Assembly: GCA_900752625.1 (NCBI GenBank)
Contig: CAADWC010000105.1
Coordinates: forward strand, 1 to 11,648
DNA: 11,648 bases
From: Oscillospiraceae bacterium
GTDB taxonomy: Bacteria; Bacillota; Clostridia; Oscillospirales; Ruminococcaceae
Direction of reading: 5' to 3'
Part shown: piece after piece, positions 6,784-11,648 of the stretch
Position numbering within the stretch: the stretch's first letter is position 1
How the letters are laid out: every line of letters begins with the position of its first letter
Notes under the pieces: generated by a model
Seen by the model: the letters and a program-made list of their open reading frames with translations, nothing else
Told to the model about the DNA's origin: nothing
Databases searched by the model: none
Position numbers and translations under genes: made by a program

Positions 6784-6795
6784 GATCGTTACTCC

Positions 6796-7563
6796 TTAAA
6801 TTTGATATGATAAAATATCTACATTGCTTACGGCAACCTTAAACTCAACATCGGAAAATCTTTCCGACAGCGAATCGCACATATATTCACAGAAAATATT
6901 TTCCGTATGAAAATGACCTCCGTCGATCACGCAGATGCCGGCGTTATAAGCATCAATAAACACGTCGTGCTTTACGTCGCCAGTGATTAAACAGTCCGCT
7001 TTTTTGGACAAAGCATCATTTAAAAAACTTCCTCCGCTTCCTGAGCATACAGCGACCCGTTTTATCATTTTTTCGCAGCCTTCAAATCCGTTATATCTTA
7101 CTACGGTGTTTCCCAGAGTGGTTTTCACCCTTTTTGCAAGCTCCTCAGGCGTAGTTTCCACGCAGTCGCAGACAAAACCGATAGGCGTCCCATTTTCAAC
7201 GGCAAGCGGTTCCTTTGGTACAAGACCCAGGTTTTTACAGAGAATAGTATTCATTTTTGCGCTGTCGAAGTTTGTATGTGCAGAAATTGCGGAAATTCCC
7301 GCTATGCAAAGCTTAACGGACGGATTTCTGTTATCGAGCGTTTTCAGTGCTCTGAAAATAACAGGATGATGAGTGATGATCAGCTGAGCTTTTTCTTTTT
7401 CTGCCTCTGCAATAATTTCGTTGGTTATATCCAGGGCGATCAAAGCTTTTTTTACCTCTTTTTCCTGAAAAACCACATTCATTCCGCTGTTGTCATAATC
7501 CATCTGCAAAGAATACGGAGCAAGTCTGTCTATGTAATTATAAATATCATTAACTGTAGTCAT
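6796..7563 (-). CDS. Nif3-like dinuclear metal center protein (YqfO/GTP cyclohydrolase I type 2 family)
   Basis: A 255-aa NIF3 protein; members form hexameric toroids with a dinuclear metal site, and the in vivo reaction is not settled. Visible motifs: DNSGMNV (24-30), the metal-binding ITHHPVIF (63-70, H65-H66), SAHTNFD (94-100), GDVKHD (195-200) and GGHFHTE (215-221, with H217 and E221). The length fits the short form, without the PII-like insertion of B. subtilis YqfO. The start at 7563 (MTTVNDIYNYID) is chosen because GGAAG lies just upstream and homologues begin at this motif; the in-frame extension to 7593 adds ten residues inside trmK. It overlaps the end of trmK by 14 bp and ends 12 bp before rqcH. 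The TrmK-Nif3 pairing is conserved in Bacillota (yqfN-yqfO). Confidence 0.93.
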   Translation of the reverse strand: MTTVNDIYNYIDRLAPYSLQMDYDNSGMNVVFQEKEVKKALIALDITNEIIAEAEKEKAQLIITHHPVIFRALKTLDNRNPSVKLCIAGISAISAHTNFDSAKMNTILCKNLGLVPKEPLAVENGTPIGFVCDCVETTPEELAKRVKTTLGNTVVRYNGFEGCEKMIKRVAVCSGSGGSFLNDALSKKADCLITGDVKHDVFIDAYNAGICVIDGGHFHTENIFCEYMCDSLSERFSDVEFKVAVSNVDILSYQI

Positions 7564-8257
7564 TTTTATCTTCCTTATCATACTCTGACACAATTCTTTT
7601 CAGCATTTGCGAAGCTTGAATATATCCCTCCCCCGCCGAATGCTTTTCTGCCGAACGCAGCATACCCTGTCCGGCTGTCTCAAGTCTTTCTGCCTGACGG
7701 AGATAATATTTTTTTCCGTCCTCAGAATCCGCCGAAACCCTTCCTATGTACAGATAAGCCGTATCACATTCATAATCCGGTCTTGCACCAATGTAAACCG
7801 CCTGCATTACAGAATAAACGAATCTGCCGTCCTCGCAGGGAATTTCACGAACGACTTCAAATCCATTGTCATAAAGCCATTTTCTCAGATGATCCCATTT
7901 CGTCATCGGCTGAAGCACAAGATTTACTCTGTTTGTCTTGACCCATTCCGCTCTGCCGATTATATCAGCTATAAGCTCTCCTCCCATTCCGGCTATTACG
8001 ATATCCGTAACGCCGTCGGGAATTATTTTGTCAAGTCCGTCGGAAAGTACAAGCCGTACCCTGTCCTCAAGTCCGTGCTTTCTTACGGTTTCTTCGGCAG
8101 ATTTCAAAGGCTTTTCATTTAAACCGCAGGCGATCCAGCTTTCGCAAATCCCCGCCGTGATCAGATATGCCGCCAGATGACCGTGATCGGTACCGACATC
8201 TACAGCTTTCTTTCCTTTGCAAAGACGCGCGCAGGCAAGCAGTCTTCGGTCGTTCAT
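7550..8257 (-). CDS. trmK: tRNA (adenine(22)-N1)-methyltransferase TrmK
   Basis: A 235-aa class I SAM methyltransferase predicted to form m1A22 in the D-loop of tRNAs such as tRNA-Ser and tRNA-Tyr. The N-terminus MNDRRLLACARL is followed by the SAM-binding AVDVGTDHGHLAAYL (18-32), then SDGL (72-75), IAGMGGELI (88-96) typical of the family, and LVLQPMTKWDHLRKWL (113-128) as the catalytic/substrate region. The C-terminal part (about 165-235) is helical and charged, as in YqfN. The start at 8257 is preferred: GGGAGAG lies 6 nt upstream, and the nine-residue extension to 8284 overlaps that site. It is the first gene of the operon leading to nif3, rqcH and the glycosylase. I could not pick a clear promoter in 8258-8335. 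Confidence 0.94.
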   Translation of the reverse strand: MNDRRLLACARLCKGKKAVDVGTDHGHLAAYLITAGICESWIACGLNEKPLKSAEETVRKHGLEDRVRLVLSDGLDKIIPDGVTDIVIAGMGGELIADIIGRAEWVKTNRVNLVLQPMTKWDHLRKWLYDNGFEVVREIPCEDGRFVYSVMQAVYIGARPDYECDTAYLYIGRVSADSEDGKKYYLRQAERLETAGQGMLRSAEKHSAGEGYIQASQMLKRIVSEYDKEDKNDYS

Positions 8258-8330
8258 AAAAATCTCTCCCAAATCTAAATACAATCATTACCGCATAAAA
8301 ACTCCACGCGGTTACCCGGCGGCATTGCCC

Positions 8331-8375
8331 AATAAAATACGCTGTACAAAGTCGGCAGACAATGAACAGCGTATT
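8331..8375 (-). terminator. Terminator after the DUF1858 gene
   Basis: Minus-strand AATACGCTGT (8375-8366) pairs perfectly with ACAGCGTATT (8345-8336), 10 bp, around a 20-nt loop, followed by TTATT. It lies 18 bp past the stop codon. The large loop and short T-run make it moderate. It separates the DUF1858 gene from trmK. Confidence 0.7.
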
Positions 8376-8392
8376 CAGTCAGCGTAAGCATC

Positions 8393-8596
8393 TCAGCCGG
8401 CAATATGCGCGTTAAGCTTTTCGATCATATTGTTGACGTCAACGCCATGAACCATACAAGCCTGTTCAAGCGACTCCCCTCTTGAGGACGGACAGTACAG
8501 GCAATGCATTCCCATTTCGGTAAAATACTTGGACGTCGTTTCGTCATGATCCAAAATATCTCCGATAATAGTATCCTTTGTAACCTTAAAATCCAT
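8393..8596 (-). CDS. DUF1858 domain protein (hybrid-cluster-protein-associated redox disulfide type)
   Basis: A 67-aa protein made of one DUF1858 domain. It starts MDFKVTKDTIIGDILDHD, contains a GMHCLYCPSS core (29-38) with the redox pair C32-x2-C35, and has C47 in EQACMVHGVDV (45-54). In the family, the CxxC at a helix N-terminus suggests a disulfide or metal-linked redox role; some members sit beside hybrid cluster protein genes, hence the family name. No such gene is in this window. The start is set at 8596: AAAGGAG ends 8 nt upstream, and the earlier ATG at 8614 overlaps that Shine-Dalgarno. It is monocistronic with its own promoter and terminator. The partner and reaction are unknown. 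Confidence 0.88.
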   Translation of the reverse strand: MDFKVTKDTIIGDILDHDETTSKYFTEMGMHCLYCPSSRGESLEQACMVHGVDVNNMIEKLNAHIAG

Positions 8597-8630
8597 TTTC
8601 AACGCTCCTTTCATTTAAACCGACATCTAT

Positions 8631-8659
8631 ATTATAACCAATTTTTCATAGCAATGCAA
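8631..8659 (-). promoter_or_regulatory. Promoter of the DUF1858 gene
   Basis: Minus-strand TTGCAT (8659-8654) and TATAAT (8636-8631) with a 17-bp spacer; predicted start of transcription near 8624, about 28 nt before the ATG. An inverted pair GCAATG (8651-8656)/CATTGC (8680-8685) enclosing AGTAA (8661-8665)/TTACT (8675-8679) overlaps the -35, and may be an operator. Confidence 0.78.
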
Positions 8660-8700
8660 TAGTAATTTGTAAATTTACTCATTGCACCTCCGATTAAAGC

Positions 8701-8726
8701 AAAAAGAGCTGCCACAACGGCAGCTC
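8701..8726 (-). terminator. Strong intrinsic terminator
   Basis: GAGCTGCC (8726-8719) pairs perfectly with GGCAGCTC (8713-8706) around a 5-nt loop, followed on the minus strand by TTTTT (8705-8701) and, after GC, TTT. It ends the unit containing the zinc-ribbon gene and the structured RNA. Confidence 0.9.
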
Positions 8727-8870
8727 AAAGAGTCTTTAAATAAGGAGCTTGCCACTGTCTTGTAACAAGCAGTAATGGCAGCGCCCCAGCTTTCAAAAGC
8801 AGAACTTATATTTACTTATGAAATTGTAAACGGAACCCGTTGTATTAAAAACGAGGAACGCTTACTGCGG
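8701..8870 (-). ncRNA. Candidate structured RNA (three hairpins) downstream of the zinc-ribbon gene
   Basis: About 170 nt after the zinc-ribbon stop contain no convincing ORF but three stem-loops on the minus strand. The first (8865-8826): GTAAGCG pairs with CGTTTAC, then a 3x3 internal loop, then CTCGTT pairs with AACGGG around an 8-nt loop. The second (8787-8744): GGGGC pairs with GCTCC, TGCCA with TGGCA, CTG with CAG and CTTG with CAAG, with small bulges. The third is a strong intrinsic terminator (8726-8701). This could be an independent small RNA or a long structured 3' UTR. I could not find a good promoter directly upstream and do not recognise a known family; it does not look like 6S, SRP or tmRNA. 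Confidence 0.45.
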
Positions 8871-8874
8871 TTAT

Positions 8875-8896
8875 AAAAAGATTTCTTCTGAGAAAT
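8875..8896 (-). terminator. Weak AU-rich hairpin plus T-run at the zinc-ribbon stop codon
   Basis: ATTTCT (8896-8891) pairs with AGAAAT (8886-8881) around CAGA, then C and TTTTT (8879-8875). The stem has one G-C-type pair only and overlaps the stop codon, so it is at best a leaky terminator or processing site between the coding region and the structured RNA. Confidence 0.35.
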
Positions 8897-9171
8897 TATT
8901 CCTCTCTCATTTTTGCGAAGCACTCGCTGCAATAAACAGGTCTGTCCTCATTCGGCTTAAAGGGAATTACAGCTTCTCCGCCGCATGCAGCACAGGTAGC
9001 TGTGTACATCTGTCTTTCGGATCTCGAAGCGCTCTTTCTTGCGTCACGGCAAGCCTTGCATCTCTGAGGCTCGTTCTCAAAGCCCTTGCTTGCGTAAAAT
9101 TCCTGCTCGCCTGCTGTGAAAACAAACTCGTTTCCGCACTCCTTGCATACCAATGTCTTGTCTTCGTACAT
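8896..9171 (-). CDS. Double zinc-ribbon protein of unknown function
   Basis: A 91-aa protein with two four-cysteine zinc-binding modules. The first is C9-x2-C12 ... C38-x2-C41, around FVFTAGEQEFYASKGF and the EPQRCKACR end. The second is C60-x2-C63 ... C81-x2-C84, around VIPFKPNEDRPVYCSECF. This arrangement is common in Clostridia as a small probable zinc-ribbon protein. The basic linker KSASRSERQ suggests contact with nucleic acid, but no function is established. GAGG lies 9 nt before the ATG. It follows a sigma-H-like gene by 119 bp, in which a degenerate tRNA-like sequence is found, and is followed by structured RNA. No terminator is seen between the sigma gene and this gene, so they may be co-transcribed. 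Confidence 0.88.
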   Translation of the reverse strand: MYEDKTLVCKECGNEFVFTAGEQEFYASKGFENEPQRCKACRDARKSASRSERQMYTATCAACGGEAVIPFKPNEDRPVYCSECFAKMREE

Positions 9172-9199
9172 AATTTTATACCTCGCTAAAATTAAAATG

Positions 9200-9264
9200 T
9201 GCCCTGGTCGGACTTACACCGACACCTTTGTTAAAACAACGCTCTGTAATTAAGCTACCCGGCC
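9200..9264 (-). ncRNA. Degenerate tRNA-like element (probable tRNA relic or mimic)
   Basis: Read on the minus strand this 65-nt stretch follows a tRNA plan. The 5' arm GGCCGGG (9264-9258) is followed by T8-A9. The D-arm is GCTT/GAGC around AATTACA (9255-9241), with no GG in the loop. The anticodon arm is shortened to 4 bp with a TTTA tetraloop (9239-9228). The variable part is AGGT. The T-arm is GTCGG/CCGAC (9223-9207) with a 7-nt loop TGTAAGT instead of TTCRANY. The 3' acceptor strand CAGGGCA (9206-9200) pairs at only 4 of 7 positions with the 5' strand, and no CCA follows. The missing loop bases and absent anticodon loop argue against a working tRNA. It lies in the 5' region of the zinc-ribbon gene, so a leader-RNA role is also possible. 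Confidence 0.45.
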
Positions 9265-9290
9265 GTACAATACAGAATAATTTTTTGCAG

Positions 9291-9878
9291 CTATCTCAAA
9301 ACCGCCTTAAGTTTTCGCCTAACCCTCTGCATTGCGTTGTCTACAGTTTTTACGGACACGCCCAATTTTAATGCTATTTGATTATAAGCCAAACCTGATA
9401 AGTATAATTGAAATACACGCCACTCAAGCTCAGAAAGAGCCGAATAAATTTTCTCGAAAATTTCATTCATGCGTTCTTTCTCAAGGACGATATTCTCAGG
9501 AATATCGGAGGGGTCGTGAGCAGGCTCATCCTCCTCTCCGGCAGTCTCCTCCAAACTTGCCCTGTCCTTTTTAAACGCCGAAATCATTCTGTTTTTAATA
9601 CACGTCATAGCGTAGGTGCCGAACTTGATCTCCTTTTCAGCTTCATAGCTCTGAATAGCGCTCATCAGCCCCATAAGACCTTCCTGAATCAGATCGTCGT
9701 ACACACCACCGGAAAAGGACCTTGCCCTCGCCTCAACAGCGCAGATATACCTTGAAATAAGAGAAAGCACTGCCTGCCCGTCATTCTTCTTAGCCATAGC
9801 GGCAAGCTGTTCGTCGGAACATTCAGCATAACCGCCCTTTTCAAGCAGACTGTTATCTACCAAAATATATCCCACCAT
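9291..9878 (-). CDS. sigH: Sigma-70 family sigma factor, SigH (Spo0H)-like
   Basis: A 195-aa sigma factor with regions 2 and 4 only. Region 2 has VYDDLIQEGLMGLMSAIQSY (59-78, core binding) and KFGTYAMTCIKNRMISAFKK (85-104, -10 recognition and melting). Region 4 has LSELEWRVFQLYLSGLAYNQ (148-167) and the helix-turn-helix at about 166-188 with SVKTVDNAMQRVRRKLK. The S-V-K-x-V-D-N-A-x-Q-R pattern matches SigH of Bacillus (post-exponential and early sporulation genes) more than SigA or ECF factors. It is slightly shorter than B. subtilis SigH (218 aa). The start is uncertain: ATG 9878 lies about 16 nt from the predicted start of transcription with no Shine-Dalgarno, while TTG 9863 (residue 6) has GGTGGGA 7 nt upstream. 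Confidence 0.88.
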   Translation of the reverse strand: MVGYILVDNSLLEKGGYAECSDEQLAAMAKKNDGQAVLSLISRYICAVEARARSFSGGVYDDLIQEGLMGLMSAIQSYEAEKEIKFGTYAMTCIKNRMISAFKKDRASLEETAGEEDEPAHDPSDIPENIVLEKERMNEIFEKIYSALSELEWRVFQLYLSGLAYNQIALKLGVSVKTVDNAMQRVRRKLKAVLR

Positions 9879-9900
9879 TCACACTATATGATGTAATAAT

Positions 9901-9929
9901 ATCATAACACGATTAAACATTAAAGTCAA
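9901..9929 (-). promoter_or_regulatory. sigH promoter
   Basis: Minus-strand TTGACT (9929-9924) and TATGAT (9906-9901) with a 17-bp spacer ending in TGT (extended -10). The inverted pair TATGAT (9887-9892)/ATCATA (9901-9906), 8 bp apart, overlaps the -10 and the start region and may be an operator. Predicted start of transcription is near 9894. Confidence 0.82.
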
Positions 9930-10020
9930 GCAATTTTCAAATTAAAATTAACTTTTCCACAGATTTGTAATATCATACACATTTGGGGTACATTTAATAG
10001 TAATTTTGACCAATCGCGTT

Positions 10021-10055
10021 AAAAATACAGGGAGCAGTTTAAAACTCCTCCCTGT
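10021..10055 (-). terminator. Terminator after the fumarase beta gene
   Basis: Minus-strand ACAGGGAG (10055-10048) pairs with CTCCCTGT (10034-10027), continuing past a G-G mismatch with AGTTT/AAACT, followed by A and TTTTT (10025-10021). It lies 24 bp past the stop codon. Confidence 0.88.
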
Positions 10056-10079
10056 TAAGAATACCCGCAATACGGATTT

Positions 10080-10646
10080 TTATACCTGAGCATATTTCGC
10101 CCTGCCCTGTGAGAAAATATCTCCTCCAAAGCAGTCGTCGGCAACGATAAGAGGAAACCTCTCAACATAAAGCCGTTTTACCGATTCACATCCAAGATCC
10201 TCAAAAGCAATGACCTCACAGGATTTAATGCAGTTGCAGGCTAAAGCGCCGGCTCCGCCTACAGCGCACAGATAAATCGCCTTGTTGCGTATTATAGCAT
10301 CTCTTACCTCTTTTGAACGCTCACCTTTTCCAATCATTCCGCCCAGCCCTAAATCAAGCAGCCTGGGCGCAAACCTGTCCATTCGGCCGGACGTTGTAGG
10401 ACCGCAGGAGCCTATAGGCTTACCCTCCGGAGCAGGAGTAGGACCGGCATAATATATCACAGCATTTTCAAGGTCAAACGGCAGCTTTTCCCCGTGGTCA
10501 AGCATTTTCATAAAACGCTTGTGAGCGGCATCCCTCGACGTGTAAACCGTACCGGTAAGCAAAAGCTTGTCGCCGCAGTGAAACTCCTCAGCACGCCTCT
10601 TAAGCTCTTCAGCACGCACTTCAATTATTTCTGAACCATTATTCAT
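10080..10646 (-). CDS. Class I fumarate hydratase / L(+)-tartrate dehydratase beta subunit (FumA C-terminal type)
   Basis: A 188-aa protein matching the C-terminal (beta) part of iron-sulfur class I fumarases, which in Clostridia are heterodimers; the alpha subunit carries the [4Fe-4S] ligands. Visible motifs: LLLTGTVYTSRDAAHKR (28-44), YYAGPTPAP near 65-73, GSCGPTTSGRMDRFAPRLLD (79-98), MIGKG (104-108) and VGGAGALA (129-136). The likely reaction is fumarate to malate hydration or tartrate dehydration, with the alpha partner. No alpha gene is present in the window, and a terminator follows, so this beta gene is separated from its partner. The start ATG (10646, or 10649 immediately before it) overlaps the end of the DivIVA-like gene by 8-11 bp with no clear Shine-Dalgarno, pointing to translational coupling. 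Confidence 0.9.
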   Translation of the reverse strand: MNNGSEIIEVRAEELKRRAEEFHCGDKLLLTGTVYTSRDAAHKRFMKMLDHGEKLPFDLENAVIYYAGPTPAPEGKPIGSCGPTTSGRMDRFAPRLLDLGLGGMIGKGERSKEVRDAIIRNKAIYLCAVGGAGALACNCIKSCEVIAFEDLGCESVKRLYVERFPLIVADDCFGGDIFSQGRAKYAQV

Positions 10647-11559
10647 CATCAGCAACCAGGTCAAGTCCCTCGTCAATAAGCTCTCTTGCAGTATTTACAG
10701 AACCGATACTTGCTCCGTACAAATCGTTAAGAGATGTAACAAGCTTCTGAACGGTATCGTTAAGAGCGCTGAATTCCGTCTTAACGGAGTTTCTGAGGCC
10801 GGAGGATTTTTCACGGATAATTCCCGCCTCATTAGTAGCGTCTTCAATCATCTTTTCGGCCTTGGCCTTAGCCTCGCTTGTAACAGACTCTGCCTCAGCT
10901 TTAGCAGACGATGTTACTGCCTCCGCTTCAGCTCTTGCAGCAGCAGTCATGGCGTCTGCGCTCTGTTTAGCAGTCAGAAGAGTATTGTTAGCCTCAGTCT
11001 GCGCGTCGGTAACAAGCTTTTCAGCCTGAGCGTTAGCGTCATCAAGGATCTGGGTCTGAAGCTGTGCAGCTTCCTCCTCCATCTGCTTAGCGGCCTTTTT
11101 AGCCTCCGTAACTACCTTATTGGCAGTGTTCTGGGCCTCGATAAATACGCTTCCCAAATCGAATGCAGGAGCCGCTCCCGTGCCGGCATTAGCCTCTGCA
11201 TTTTCAAGTTTTTCCTTAAGATCCTCAATCTCGTTTTTCTGCTTTTCGATTTCAGAATCCTTGTCGGTAATCTGCTGCTCGTAGTCAGCAATCTGAACCT
11301 TCATTGTATCAGTTGACGCCATTAACTCGGCAATTTTATTCTTTGCCTCCTCAACCTTCTTTTCAAGCTCTTTTTTGCCCTCAAAATCACCCTGAGCTCC
11401 GCCTCCCGTTTTTTCAAGACGGTCGATAGTTTCCTGCTGATCGGCTACCTGAGCCTCAAGGTTATAAATCTTAGAATTCAAATCATCTACATAAGCAAGA
11501 ACGTCCGATTTATCAAATCCACCCATACGGACTGTTCTCAAATATCCATTACTTGCCAT
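10639..11559 (-). CDS. DivIVA-like coiled-coil protein with hendecad repeats
   Basis: A 306-aa acidic, Ala/Glu-rich protein. The N-terminus (about 8-35, RTVRMGGFDKSDVLAYVDDL) resembles the DivIVA/GpsB lipid-binding entry, where a short F/Y-D-x-x-D-V stretch leads into coiled coil. Residues about 30-122 form a heptad-type coiled coil broken by a Gly-rich patch (51-58). A second break at 123-135 (AGTGAAPAF) is followed by a long helix. Residues 175-251 form seven consecutive 11-residue units, each starting with Ala. The tail (252-306) is less repetitive and ends DDE. No signal peptide or membrane segment is seen. GGAGG lies 9 nt before the ATG. DivIVA proteins act at cell poles or septum as scaffolds; this is inference here. 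It is first in a two-gene unit with the fumarase beta subunit. Confidence 0.75.
   Translation of the reverse strand: MASNGYLRTVRMGGFDKSDVLAYVDDLNSKIYNLEAQVADQQETIDRLEKTGGGAQGDFEGKKELEKKVEEAKNKIAELMASTDTMKVQIADYEQQITDKDSEIEKQKNEIEDLKEKLENAEANAGTGAAPAFDLGSVFIEAQNTANKVVTEAKKAAKQMEEEAAQLQTQILDDANAQAEKLVTDAQTEANNTLLTAKQSADAMTAAARAEAEAVTSSAKAEAESVTSEAKAKAEKMIEDATNEAGIIREKSSGLRNSVKTEFSALNDTVQKLVTSLNDLYGASIGSVNTARELIDEGLDLVADDE
10807..11037 (-). repeat. Seven 33-bp coding repeats (11-residue units) in the DivIVA-like gene
   Basis: The units follow A-x-A/x-x-A-E-x-hydrophobic patterns: ANAQAEKLVTD, then AQTEANNTLLT, then AKQSADAMTAA, then ARAEAEAVTSS, then AKAEAESVTSE, then AKAKAEKMIED, then ATNEAGIIREK. 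Period 11 is typical of right-handed or straight coiled coil. The fourth to sixth units are the most alike, suggesting duplication. Confidence 0.8.
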
Positions 11560-11596
11560 AACTCATTACCTCCAAAGATAATTAATGTTTAATATA

Positions 11597-11625
11597 ATTA
11601 TACTATATTTTAAATTTATTTTCAA
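11597..11625 (-). promoter_or_regulatory. Promoter of the DivIVA-like/fumarase-beta unit
   Basis: Minus-strand TTGAAA (11625-11620) and TATAAT (11602-11597) with a 17-bp AT-rich spacer. Predicted start near 11590, about 30 nt before the ATG. It shows that the fumarase beta gene is not the tail of a longer operon containing an upstream alpha subunit. Confidence 0.82.
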
Positions 11626-11648
11626 CCGCTTTCCAATCATTTTTTCAA

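Noticed and set aside
7276..7941. 221-codon plus-strand frame opposite nif3 and trmK
   Set aside because: Spans the overlap of two conserved minus-strand genes; residue composition is that of an antisense shadow.
8597..8614. Six-residue N-terminal extension of the DUF1858 protein
   Set aside because: The upstream ATG overlaps the AAAGGAG that serves the ATG at 8596, and homologues start at the MDFKVTKD-type sequence.
8701..8895. 6S, SRP or tmRNA gene
   Set aside because: I could not find the long closing stem with central bubble of 6S, the GGAA-type SRP loop motif, or a tRNA-like/tag pair.
9200..9264. A functional tRNA gene
   Set aside because: No 7-nt anticodon loop, D-loop without GG, T-loop not TTCRANY, three acceptor mismatches and no CCA; kept only as a tRNA-like element.
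10840..10930. Short repeated units considered as a CRISPR-like or VNTR array
   Set aside because: The repeats are in frame, have no spacers, and encode the 11-residue coiled-coil period of the DivIVA-like protein.

Overview
The window looks like a chromosomal housekeeping segment of an anaerobic low-to-mid-GC Bacillota, most likely Clostridia of the Ruminococcaceae/Oscillospiraceae type. The basis is the class II (Firmicutes) GalT, a leucine T-box, an A-type flavodiiron protein, RqcH, the TrmK-Nif3 pair, a SigH-type sigma factor, a DUF1858 redox-disulfide protein and Gram-positive consensus promoters with strong Shine-Dalgarno sites. The lineage is inferred from gene content, not from a search. 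I see no transposase, phage gene, CRISPR array or toxin-antitoxin pair.

Layout. (1) 1-423, minus: the 5' part of galT, running off the left edge, with a perfect consensus promoter and a leader stem-loop of about 100 nt. (2) 666-2870, plus: a leucine-responsive T-box riboswitch (CUC specifier, 7-nt antiterminator bulge, intrinsic terminator), a possible 29-codon small ORF, leuA, and a terminator. This is the only plus-strand transcription unit. (3) 3024-4366, minus: a single-gene unit for a flavodiiron protein, with a 16-bp perfect palindrome across its -35/spacer. (4) 4501-8257, minus: a tight operon trmK - nif3-like - rqcH - 3-methyladenine DNA glycosylase, with overlaps or gaps of 12-15 bp; it joins tRNA modification, ribosome rescue and base-excision repair. 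(5) 8331-8659, minus: a single small DUF1858 gene with its own promoter and terminator. (6) 8701-9929, minus: a SigH-like sigma gene, a degenerate tRNA-like element, a double zinc-ribbon protein, then about 170 nt of strongly structured RNA ending in a strong terminator. No clear terminator lies between the sigma gene and the zinc-ribbon gene. (7) 10021-11625, minus: a DivIVA-like coiled-coil protein translationally coupled to a lone fumarase/tartrate-dehydratase beta subunit.

How parts work together. Uncharged tRNA-Leu should open the T-box and raise leuA expression, committing 2-oxoisovalerate to leucine synthesis. The flavodiiron protein detoxifies O2 or NO in an anaerobe, and the palindrome over its promoter suggests a dedicated repressor. 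The trmK operon serves translation quality control. The least explained parts are the tRNA-like element and the structured RNA flanking the zinc-ribbon gene, the small ORF between T-box and leuA, and the orphan fumarase beta subunit paired with a cell-pole/coiled-coil protein. I found no clearly new multi-gene system; the best candidates are RNA-level and regulatory.
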